This document shows, one piece after another, positions 1 through 7,213 of a stretch of DNA of 64,000 nucleotides. The stretch is from positions 2,418,001 through 2,482,000 of the forward strand of contig NZ_CP017562.2 in assembly GCF_001865575.2 (NCBI RefSeq), read 5' to 3'. Both the position numbers and the translations under genes were made by a program. Position 1 is the first letter of the stretch. The number at the start of each line of letters is the position of its first letter. This stretch comes from Paraburkholderia sprentiae WSM5005. Lineage in GTDB: Bacteria > Pseudomonadota > Gammaproteobacteria > Burkholderiales > Burkholderiaceae. The notes below the pieces were generated by a model that saw only the letters and a program-made list of their open reading frames with translations, searched no databases and was not told the origin of the DNA.

Positions 1-1
1 G

Positions 2-958
2 ACCGTCAAGCGCGCGACCGAGCGCGGCGCGAAACTGACCGGCCAGTTGCTGACCTTCTCGCGCAACAGCAACCCGAACCTGAAAGCGATCGACGTCGTC
101 GCGCTGTTGCAAGGCATGCGCGACATCATCGCCGTGTCGCTCGGCTCGGGCATCCGCTATGGCAACCACTTCGAGCGCGACGAAATGTGGACTCAAGCCG
201 ACGCGAATCAGCTCGAGCTCGCGGTCCTCAATCTCGCGATCAACGCGCGCGACGCGATGCCGGGCGGCGGCCGCCTCGACATTCACGTGAGCCTGCGCGA
301 CGCGCCCGACCGGGCGCTGAAGCACGGCCGCTATGTCGTGATCGAAGTGTCCGATACCGGCGAGGGCATTCCGCCCGATGTCGTGTCGCGCGTATTCGAT
401 CCGTTCTTCACGACCAAGCCGGTGGGCAAGGGCACCGGGCTCGGCCTGAGCCAGGTGTATGGCATCGCACGGCAGGCCGGCGGCGCCGCGCGCATCTTCA
501 GCGAACAAGGCGTCGGCACCACGGTGCAGATCTGGCTACCGATGCGCCAGCGCGTGGCCGCGCACAGCGAAGCCGAGTCCGACGCGGAAGCGAACGCGGT
601 CGGTGACAAGCGCGTGCTCGTGGTCGAGGACGACAGCGAAGTGCGCGCGATGCTGGTTGAATCGTTGCGCATGCTGGGCTATACGGTGACCGAGGCCGCC
701 GACGGCCAGGCCGGCCTTGACCGCCTGGTCGACGACCAACCCGATCTGCTGATGGTCGACTTCGCGATGCCGGGCATGAACGGCATCGACGTGATCGCCG
801 CGGCCCGCAAGCTGCGTGCCGACCTGCCGGTGATCCTCGCCACCGGTTATGCCGACGTCGACATTGCCGATCTCGCGATCGAGCATTGTACGATTCTGCG
901 CAAGCCGTTCCAGCTCGACGATCTGGCGCGCACGGTGCGGGTCGGGCTGGCCGCGTGA
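2..958 (+). CDS. Hybrid sensor histidine kinase/response regulator, C-terminal part
   Basis: The last 318 residues of a hybrid kinase whose start lies upstream of the window. The first residues (GAKLTGQLLTFSR) are the stretch that usually follows the phospho-accepting histidine helix; that histidine is not in view. A full HATPase domain follows, with N box NLAINARDAMPGGG, G1 box DTGEGIPPD, F box FDPFFTTK and G2 box GKGTGLGLS. The last ~120 residues form a receiver domain with acidic pair VVEDDS, phospho-acceptor Asp in LMVDFAMPG and conserved Lys in LRKPF. It ends after the receiver with no output domain, so phosphate is probably passed to another protein or used for self-regulation. The signal is unknown because the sensor half is missing. 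Confidence 0.9.
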   Translation, partial: TVKRATERGAKLTGQLLTFSRNSNPNLKAIDVVALLQGMRDIIAVSLGSGIRYGNHFERDEMWTQADANQLELAVLNLAINARDAMPGGGRLDIHVSLRDAPDRALKHGRYVVIEVSDTGEGIPPDVVSRVFDPFFTTKPVGKGTGLGLSQVYGIARQAGGAARIFSEQGVGTTVQIWLPMRQRVAAHSEAESDAEANAVGDKRVLVVEDDSEVRAMLVESLRMLGYTVTEAADGQAGLDRLVDDQPDLLMVDFAMPGMNGIDVIAAARKLRADLPVILATGYADVDIADLAIEHCTILRKPFQLDDLARTVRVGLAA

Positions 959-963
959 ATCAA

Positions 964-1007
964 GTATTTCCAATTGAATAGCTTGCTAACGAATGTTTTG
1001 GAAATAC
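964..1007. promoter_or_regulatory. Putative MarR/SlyA-type operator upstream of the marR gene
   Basis: A perfect 10-bp inverted repeat, GTATTTCCAA at 964-973 and TTGGAAATAC at 998-1007, flanks a central dyad TAGC-TT-GCTA at 979-988. On the minus strand the central element reads TTAGCAAGCTAT, 11 of 12 bases of the SlyA consensus TTAGCAAGCTAA as I remember it. The right arm ends 10 bp before the marR start codon, the right place for autoregulation. No Shine-Dalgarno sequence is evident before that ATG. Binding is inferred from position and similarity only. Confidence 0.55.
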
Positions 1008-1017
1008 AATACCGGCC

Positions 1018-1722
1018 ATGTCGAATCTCGATGCGCTGCGCCGCACTGTCAGCAGCACGCTGGTCGTCGCCGCCCGAAAGTGGCGGCGCACGAGTCATGG
1101 CGTGCTCGCGGCCTTCAACGTCTCCGAAGCGTGCGCGACGCCGCTTCTGACCGCCAGCCGGCTCGGCTCGGCGGTACGTCAGGTCACCCTCGCCGATCAC
1201 GTCGGCATCGAGGGGCCATCGCTCGTGCGGCTGCTCGACCAGTTGTGCGCGGCCGGCCTGATGCGCCGCGACGAAGACCCTGAAGACCGCCGCGCGAAAA
1301 CCGTGGTACTGACCGACGAAGGCCGCGCCGTCACCGCGAAGATGGAAGAGGAGCTGGTGACACTGCGTGCGCAGGCGCTCAAAGGCGTTTCGCGCGACGA
1401 TCTCGAAGCCGCCCTGCGCGTGTTCGACGCATTCACGACCGATGCCGCCGGACGCGCCGAATCAGGCGGCATCGAGCGCGACACGCACAACCCACGCGGG
1501 CAGCCGGCGCGCGCGGGATCGGCCAGCCAACAGCCGACGAAGCGCACATCGTCGGCGAAGCGCAAGCCCGCCAAAGGCGACGAGCCTGGCAGCAAAGTCA
1601 AACCGACGAGCGGCAAAAGCGCTGTAAAAGCGGCCAGCCAATCGCGCGGCCCCGTCAAGGCGCGCAAGTCCATCAAGCGCGGCGCGCGAACCACCGCGCC
1701 GCACAACGCCGATTCCGCGTAA
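1018..1722 (+). CDS. MarR-family regulator with a long basic C-terminal tail
   Basis: A 234-residue protein. Residues about 25-130 form a MarR winged helix: dimer helix, recognition-helix region (EGPSLVRLLDQLCAAGLM) and wing (RDEDPEDRRAKTVVLTDEG). A normal MarR protein would end near residue 145. This one continues for about 85 more residues rich in Lys, Arg, Ala, Ser and Pro, resembling histone-H1-like or AlgP-like tails. It is the first gene of an efflux locus (FUSC protein starts 6 bp after its stop), so its likely role is ligand-relieved repression of the pump genes. The aromatic ligand is a guess from the pump family. The ATG was chosen because it is the first in frame and lies just behind the operator-like repeat. 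Confidence 0.88.
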   Translation: MSNLDALRRTVSSTLVVAARKWRRTSHGVLAAFNVSEACATPLLTASRLGSAVRQVTLADHVGIEGPSLVRLLDQLCAAGLMRRDEDPEDRRAKTVVLTDEGRAVTAKMEEELVTLRAQALKGVSRDDLEAALRVFDAFTTDAAGRAESGGIERDTHNPRGQPARAGSASQQPTKRTSSAKRKPAKGDEPGSKVKPTSGKSAVKAASQSRGPVKARKSIKRGARTTAPHNADSA

Positions 1723-1728
1723 CGGTTC

Positions 1729-3831
1729 ATGGTCTATCCCACTCTTCGCGACTGGCTGTTCTCCGTCAAGACCTTCGCCGCGGCGATGCTCGCGCTCTAC
1801 ATCGGCCTCGCGTTCGAACTACCGCGGCCGTACTGGGCGATGGCCACCGTCTACATCGTGTCGAACCCGTTCGTCGGCGCGACCCGTTCGAAGGCGATCT
1901 ATCGTGCGCTGGGCACCGCGCTCGGCGCGTCGGGCGCGGTATTGCTGGTGCCGCCGTTCGTCGAATCGCCGTACCTGTTCAGCATGGTCGTCGCGGCGTG
2001 GACCGGCACGATGCTCTACCTCGCGGTGTCGGACCGCACCGCGCGCAGCTACGTATTCATGCTGGCTGCATATACGATGCCGATCATCGCGCTGCCGTCG
2101 GTGACGAATCCGACCGGCGTCTTCGATCTCGCCGTCAGCCGCACCGAGGAGATCATTCTCGGCATCGTCTGCGCGAGCATCGTCGGCAGCGCGGTGTTTC
2201 CGAGCCGGCTCGCGCCGACGATCATCGAGCGCACCGATGCATGGTTTCGCGACGCCGCGTTCTATGCGACCGAAACGCTGTCGGGCCGCATCGCGAGCTC
2301 GGCGATTTCCGGCGCGCGGCAACGGCTCGCGAGCACGATCAACGGTCTCGAGTTGCTGCTGAGCCAGCTCGCCTACGATCACACCCGCCCCGACGTGCTC
2401 GCGCGCGCACATGAGCTACGCGGGCGCATGCAGTTGCTGCTGCCGATCATGTCGTCGCTCGCCGATCCGCTGCTCGCGCTGTACAACAACGGGCCGCAGC
2501 ACTGGCCCGAAGGACTCCGGACGCTGATCGACGACGTGATCAAGTGGTTCAACCGGCCGCTGCCCGCGCCGAGCGAGGGCTATCACGCGGACGAAACCGC
2601 CAACGCGCTGCGCCAGCGCATCGCCGCGATGCGGCCGCCCGCCGCCGCGCTCACGCATTGGGACGGCGCGCTGCTGTCGAATGCGCTGTGGCGGCTGGGG
2701 CAAGTCATCGACGTGTGGCAGGACTGCCGCTCGCTGCGCATCATCATCACGCGCGAGGAAGGTACGTGGCGACCGCATTTTCGTCATTGGCGGCTCGGCG
2801 GCACCCAGCGCTTCTACGATCGCGGCATGATGCTGTTCGCGACCGTGTCGGCGGGCGCCGCCGTGGTGTTGGCGTGCGCGCTGTGGATCACCTCGGGCTG
2901 GAACGACGGCGCGAGCGCGGTCACGCTCGCGGCCGTGGCCTGCTGCTTCTTCGCCGCGCTCGACGAGCCCGCGCCGTTCGTGTTCCGCTTCTTCCTCGCG
3001 ACAGCCGTCAGCGTGGTGGCCGCGGGCCTCTATCTGTTCGTCGTGCTGCCGAAGGTGCACGACTTCCCGATGCTGGTGATCCTGTTCTCCGCGCCGTTCA
3101 TTCTGGTCGGCACGCTGATTCCGCGCCCGCAGTTCAATATGGTGACGGTGCTGGTCGCGGTGAACACGGCCACCTTCATCAGCATTCAGGACGCGTACGA
3201 CGCGAACTTCCTGACGTTCCTGAACGCCAACCTCGCGGGCCTCGCCGGCCTGCTCTATGCCTACCTGTGGACCCGCGTGACGCGCCCGTTCGGCGCCGAG
3301 CTCGCCGCGGCGCGCCTGCTGCGCTCCAGCTGGGCCGACGTCGCGCTGACTGCGTCGACGCGGCCGATCGAAGATCAGCGCAATCTCTCCGCGCGCATGC
3401 TCGACCGGCTCATGCAGCTGATCCCACGCTTGGCGGCCACCGACGATTACCGCCATCCGTCGATCGAAAGCTTCCGCGATTTGCGCATCGCGTTCAATGC
3501 GCTCGATCTGCGGCGCCTCACACGCAAGCTCGGCGGCGAAGCGGCCGGCGCGATCGACCACGTGCTCGATGGAGTGCGTACATACTACGAGAGCTGCGTC
3601 GATCGACGCCACCGCCAGCCGGTGCCGGACAGCCTGATGTCGTCGATCGATGTGGCCGTCGCGCGCGTCACCGCGCAGGGGCTCGCCAACGCCGCTGCGC
3701 CGACCGAGACCTCGCAAACCTCGGCGCGCCTGCTGCGCGACGCGCTGCACGCGCTGGTCGGCTTGCGTCTTTCGCTGTTTCCGGCGACGCTCACGAAACC
3801 AACGCCGACCGAACCGGAGGCCGCCGCGTGA
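1729..3831 (+). CDS. FUSC-family inner-membrane transporter (AaeB-like)
   Basis: A 700-residue fusaric-acid-resistance (FUSC) family protein, the inner-membrane part of a pump for aromatic carboxylic acids in characterised members such as E. coli AaeB. It has the usual duplicated architecture: a hydrophobic bundle at about residues 15-170 (beginning FAAAMLALYIGLAFELPRPY), a cytoplasmic stretch, a second bundle at about 365-525, and a C-terminal soluble domain. It lies 6 bp behind marR and ahead of DUF1656, HlyD-type and outer-membrane-factor genes, an order typical of tripartite aromatic-acid efflux operons. Length is normal for the family. The substrate cannot be read from the sequence. Confidence 0.9.
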   Translation: MVYPTLRDWLFSVKTFAAAMLALYIGLAFELPRPYWAMATVYIVSNPFVGATRSKAIYRALGTALGASGAVLLVPPFVESPYLFSMVVAAWTGTMLYLAVSDRTARSYVFMLAAYTMPIIALPSVTNPTGVFDLAVSRTEEIILGIVCASIVGSAVFPSRLAPTIIERTDAWFRDAAFYATETLSGRIASSAISGARQRLASTINGLELLLSQLAYDHTRPDVLARAHELRGRMQLLLPIMSSLADPLLALYNNGPQHWPEGLRTLIDDVIKWFNRPLPAPSEGYHADETANALRQRIAAMRPPAAALTHWDGALLSNALWRLGQVIDVWQDCRSLRIIITREEGTWRPHFRHWRLGGTQRFYDRGMMLFATVSAGAAVVLACALWITSGWNDGASAVTLAAVACCFFAALDEPAPFVFRFFLATAVSVVAAGLYLFVVLPKVHDFPMLVILFSAPFILVGTLIPRPQFNMVTVLVAVNTATFISIQDAYDANFLTFLNANLAGLAGLLYAYLWTRVTRPFGAELAAARLLRSSWADVALTASTRPIEDQRNLSARMLDRLMQLIPRLAATDDYRHPSIESFRDLRIAFNALDLRRLTRKLGGEAAGAIDHVLDGVRTYYESCVDRRHRQPVPDSLMSSIDVAVARVTAQGLANAAAPTETSQTSARLLRDALHALVGLRLSLFPATLTKPTPTEPEAAA

Positions 3832-3900
3832 TGCACCCATTCGTGCGCCCCTGCTTGCGCCCGCTTGCGCACCCCAATCCCCACTTTCCCAGCTGCCGCG

Positions 3901-4110
3901 ATGATCGGTGAAATCGATATTTTCGGCGTGTTCGTACCGTCCGTGCTGGTCCTGATGTTGATCGCGTATCTGATCAACCTCGGCATTCGCACCGTGCTCG
4001 ACCACGCCGGCTTTTACCGCTTCGTCTGGCATCGCTCCATCTTCGATCTCGGCATCTATGTGCTTGTGCTGGGCCTTGTCGTCGTCGTTTCGCACAGACT
4101 CATAACGTGA
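3901..4110 (+). CDS. DUF1656 small membrane protein (AaeX-like)
   Basis: A 69-residue protein with two hydrophobic segments (about residues 8-32 and 46-65) of the DUF1656/AaeX family, which is found with FUSC pumps; its exact function is unknown. The start was set at the ATG reading MIGEIDIFGVFVPS, the conserved beginning of the family, rather than an upstream in-frame start that would add 12 unrelated residues. It ends inside the start of the next gene (GTGA overlap at 4107-4110), which points to translational coupling with the HlyD-type subunit. Confidence 0.88.
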   Translation: MIGEIDIFGVFVPSVLVLMLIAYLINLGIRTVLDHAGFYRFVWHRSIFDLGIYVLVLGLVVVVSHRLIT

Positions 4111-5135
4111 AAAAAACCTGGTTCTCCATCGGTCAGATCCTGCTGACCCTGATCGTCGTGGTGGTCGCGGCATTCGTGCTGTGGAAACTCGTCAGCTACT
4201 ACATGTTCGCGCCGTGGACTCGCGACGGACACGTACGCGCCGACGTGATCCAGGTCGCGCCCGACGTGTCGGGACTGATTTCGTCGGTCGAGGTCATGGA
4301 CAACCAGCAGGTCAAGCAGGGCCAGGTGCTGTTCAGGATCGATCAGGCGCGCTACACGCTCGCGTTGCGTCAGGCCGAGGCAACGGCGCAGCAGCGCCGC
4401 GCGACGCTCGATCAGGCGCGCCGCGAATACGCGCGCAACCGTCAGCTCGGCAACCTGGTCGCCGCCGAAGTGCTCGAAGAAAGCCGCTCGCGTGTCGACG
4501 CGGGCGAAGCCGCGCTCGCCGACGCAAACGTCGCGATCGACACCGCGAAGCTGAACCTCGAACGCTCGACGATCAAAAGCCCGGTCGACGGTTATCTGAA
4601 CGACCGGGCGCCGCGCGCCGGCGAATTCGTCACGGCCGGCCGCGCGGTGGTCGCAGTGGTCGACATGCATTCGTTCAGGGTCGACGGCTACTTCGAGGAA
4701 ACCAAGCTGCGCGGCATCGACATCGGCCAGCCGGTCGACATCATCGTGATGGGCGAGCCGAAGCCGCTGCGCGGGCACGTGCAGAGCATCGTCGCCGGTA
4801 TCGAAGACCGCGACCGTACGCAAAGCGCCAATCTGCTGCCGAACGTGAACCCCGCCTTCAGCTGGGTGCGGCTCGCGCAGCGCATACCCGTGCGCGTCGC
4901 GCTCGATGAAGTACCCGCTGATTTCCGCCTGATCGCGGGGCGTACCGCGACCGTATCGGTGCGTGACCTGTCGCCGCTCAGGACACGAGCCGTGTCGGGC
5001 ATGGGCGGCGCATCCGGCGCGGTCGCGGCTTCGGCTGCGCCGGTGGCGCCGGGTTCGTCGGTAGTGTCCGGGTCCGCCCGGTCGGCCCGGTCGGCCCCGG
5101 CAACGGCCTCCGCACCATCGGGCGCAGCGCAATGA
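4107..5135 (+). CDS. HlyD/AaeA-family periplasmic adaptor of efflux pump
   Basis: A 342-residue membrane-fusion protein starting at a GTG that overlaps the stop of the DUF1656 gene. One N-terminal membrane anchor lies at about residues 8-30. It is followed by the biotinyl-lipoyl half (DGHVRADVIQVAPDVSG), a long coiled-coil hairpin (about 90-150), the second lipoyl half (IKSPVDGYLNDR) and the beta-barrel region. The final ~45 residues are a low-complexity Ala/Ser/Pro tail not needed for the fold. It should link the FUSC protein to the outer-membrane channel encoded next. The next gene starts in an ATGA overlap with its stop. Confidence 0.92.
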   Translation: MKKTWFSIGQILLTLIVVVVAAFVLWKLVSYYMFAPWTRDGHVRADVIQVAPDVSGLISSVEVMDNQQVKQGQVLFRIDQARYTLALRQAEATAQQRRATLDQARREYARNRQLGNLVAAEVLEESRSRVDAGEAALADANVAIDTAKLNLERSTIKSPVDGYLNDRAPRAGEFVTAGRAVVAVVDMHSFRVDGYFEETKLRGIDIGQPVDIIVMGEPKPLRGHVQSIVAGIEDRDRTQSANLLPNVNPAFSWVRLAQRIPVRVALDEVPADFRLIAGRTATVSVRDLSPLRTRAVSGMGGASGAVAASAAPVAPGSSVVSGSARSARSAPATASAPSGAAQ

Positions 5136-6700
5136 AGTTCGTGCGTACCTTGTCCTCGCTGGCGCCGCGCTTGTCGCTGCTGCCACTGCTGCCGTTATTG
5201 CCGATCACCGTCGCGCTGAACGGCTGCATCAACGTCGGGCCGAACTACGCGCTGCCGAAACAGGCGCTCGTCAATGCGCCTCTGGCGAACGGCGCGATCG
5301 AGGGCGCCGATTCCAGGCTGACGTCGCCGCTCAACACGCCGACCGTCTGGTGGAAACTGTACGACGATCCGGTGCTGAACCGTCTCGTCGACGAAGCGTT
5401 GAAATCGAATACCGACCTGCGCGTCGCAGCCGCGAATCTCGCGCGCTCGCGCGAGGCGCTGAGCATCGCCCAAGCGCAGGGCGGCTTTTCGGGCAAGGCG
5501 TCGGTGGCGATCGAGCGCGCGCAGGAATCGGCCGAGCAATATCTGCTCACCGAGAAACTGCCGGTCGCCAACGAAGGCGACATGGGCGTCAGCATCTCGT
5601 ACGAAATCGATCTGTTCGGCAAGCTGCGGCGCGGCGTCGAAGCGGCGGCGGCGGACACCGAGGCCGTGGAAGCCGCGGACGACCTCGCGCGTATCACCGT
5701 CGTCGCGGACGTGGTGCGCTCGTACGTCGAGCAATGCTCGGCGGCCGAGGAGCTGCGCATCGCGCAGCAATCGCTCGCGTTACAGAGGCAGCGCGTGGAT
5801 GTGTCGCGCCGTCTGCGCGATGCGGGCCGCGGCAACCAGACCGCGGTCACGAGCGGCCAGACTCAAGTCGAGAATCTGACGGCCGACATTCCGCGCTACG
5901 CCGCGCGCCGCAAGATCGCACAATACCGGCTCGCGATGCTGCTCGCCCAGGCGCCGTCCCAATTGCCGCCGGCCGTGCTCGCTTGCGACCGGCTACCGCA
6001 AATCCACCAGCCGATTCCGATCGGCGACGGCGCCGCGCTGCTGCGGCGCCGCCCGGACGTGCACGAAGCCGAGCGTCAGCTCGCGGCGTCGACGGCGCGC
6101 ATCGGCGTCGCGACCGGGGCGCTTTATCCGAGCATCAGCATCGGCGCGTCGGCGGGCTTCACCGGGATTCTCGAAGACATCCCCACGCAACCGACGGCGC
6201 GTTGGGCCTTCGGTCCGCTCATCAGCTGGACCTTCCCGACCAATGGCGCGCGCCAGCGCGTACACGAAGCGGAAGCGTCGAGCCAGGTCGCGCTCGCGAA
6301 GTTCGACGGCGTGGTGCTGACCGCGCTGCGCGAAACCGAAACCAATCTCGCGACCTACGCGTCCGACTACGCGCGCGCCGAATCGCTGCGCGCGGCGCTG
6401 AAATCGGCCGCGCAATCGGCGGATGAAACGCATCGTCTGTATCGCGCCGGACGCGAGTCGTTCATCTCCGATCTCGACGCGACGCGCACGCTGACGGCCG
6501 CGAAGTCGCAGCTTGCGGCGGCGGAGGGCCAGGTGGCGATCGATCAGGTCAATCTGTTCCTGTCGCTTGGCGGTGGGTGGGAGGTTGGCGGGCAGAGCAC
6601 GCCGGGCGAAACGCCGCCGCAGTTGAAGGCCACGCCTGTCGCGGCCAAGCCGGCGGCGAAGTCGGCAGGGTCGACGGCGTCGACTATGAAAGCACCTTGA
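5132..6700 (+). CDS. NodT-family outer-membrane efflux lipoprotein
   Basis: A 522-residue outer-membrane factor of the RND/NodT type, the exit duct of the pump. The N-terminus is a lipoprotein signal with the lipobox ALNGC, Cys32 being the likely lipidated residue, followed by the family-typical VGPNY. The two repeated OEP domains each carry long helical regions. The C-terminal ~45 residues are an Ala/Lys/Ser/Pro-rich extension. The start overlaps the adaptor gene (ATGA), so the four pump genes appear to be one transcript with marR upstream. No terminator was recognised before the convergent gene at 6723. Confidence 0.93.
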   Translation: MKFVRTLSSLAPRLSLLPLLPLLPITVALNGCINVGPNYALPKQALVNAPLANGAIEGADSRLTSPLNTPTVWWKLYDDPVLNRLVDEALKSNTDLRVAAANLARSREALSIAQAQGGFSGKASVAIERAQESAEQYLLTEKLPVANEGDMGVSISYEIDLFGKLRRGVEAAAADTEAVEAADDLARITVVADVVRSYVEQCSAAEELRIAQQSLALQRQRVDVSRRLRDAGRGNQTAVTSGQTQVENLTADIPRYAARRKIAQYRLAMLLAQAPSQLPPAVLACDRLPQIHQPIPIGDGAALLRRRPDVHEAERQLAASTARIGVATGALYPSISIGASAGFTGILEDIPTQPTARWAFGPLISWTFPTNGARQRVHEAEASSQVALAKFDGVVLTALRETETNLATYASDYARAESLRAALKSAAQSADETHRLYRAGRESFISDLDATRTLTAAKSQLAAAEGQVAIDQVNLFLSLGGGWEVGGQSTPGETPPQLKATPVAAKPAAKSAGSTASTMKAP

Positions 6701-6722
6701 CTGGCATGCCTGCGAGAGTGAC

Positions 6723-7184
6723 TCAGCGCTTGCGGGCCGTCGCCGCCGCCTGATGTATCGCCGCCCGCACCCGCGGGTACGTGCCGCAACGGCATACCAC
6801 CGGCGTCATCGCGTCGTCGATGTCGGCGTCGGTCGGATCAGCCTTGCGCTTGAGCAACGCGCAAGCCGCCATCAATTGCGCGCTCTGGCAATAACCGCAC
6901 TGCACCACATCGAGTTCAATCCACGCGGCCTTCAGCGCCTGCGCCTCGCGTCCCTGCAAACCCTCGATCGTCGTGATCTTCTGCGCATGCAGGCTCGACA
7001 TCGGCGTTTGACACGCGAAGCACGCGGCGTCATCGAGATTGATCGTGCAAGCGCCGCAGATGCCCACGCCGCAGCCGAACTTCGTGCCGGTCATGCCGAG
7101 ATCGCAGCGCAGTACCCATAGCAGCGGCATGTCCGGATCGGCATCGACCCTCACCTTGCGTCCGTTGATGTTGAGTACCGCCAT
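6723..7184 (-). CDS. iorA: [2Fe-2S] small subunit of molybdenum hydroxylase (IorA-like)
   Basis: A 153-residue subunit carrying two [2Fe-2S] clusters that passes electrons from the molybdenum subunit. The plant-ferredoxin-type cluster is bound by Cys38, Cys43, Cys46 and Cys58 (FGCGVGICGAC motif). The second, helical cluster uses Cys96 and Cys99 (CGYC) and Cys131 and Cys133 (CRC). The start is the ATG reading MAVLNINGRK, 8 bp behind a clear ribosome site (CAGGAGG). It follows the large-subunit gene by 29 bp and is surely co-transcribed with it. Isoquinoline oxidoreductase is the best-known member, but the substrate here is not determined; the symbol reflects family only. Confidence 0.88.
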   Translation of the reverse strand: MAVLNINGRKVRVDADPDMPLLWVLRCDLGMTGTKFGCGVGICGACTINLDDAACFACQTPMSSLHAQKITTIEGLQGREAQALKAAWIELDVVQCGYCQSAQLMAACALLKRKADPTDADIDDAMTPVVCRCGTYPRVRAAIHQAAATARKR

Positions 7185-7213
7185 GCTTGCCTCCTGAGTC
7201 GCCGCGTCAGCCG

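Noticed and set aside
2416..4173. A 585-codon minus-strand frame opposite the FUSC gene
   Set aside because: It is a low-complexity Arg/Glu/His shadow of the membrane protein on the plus strand.
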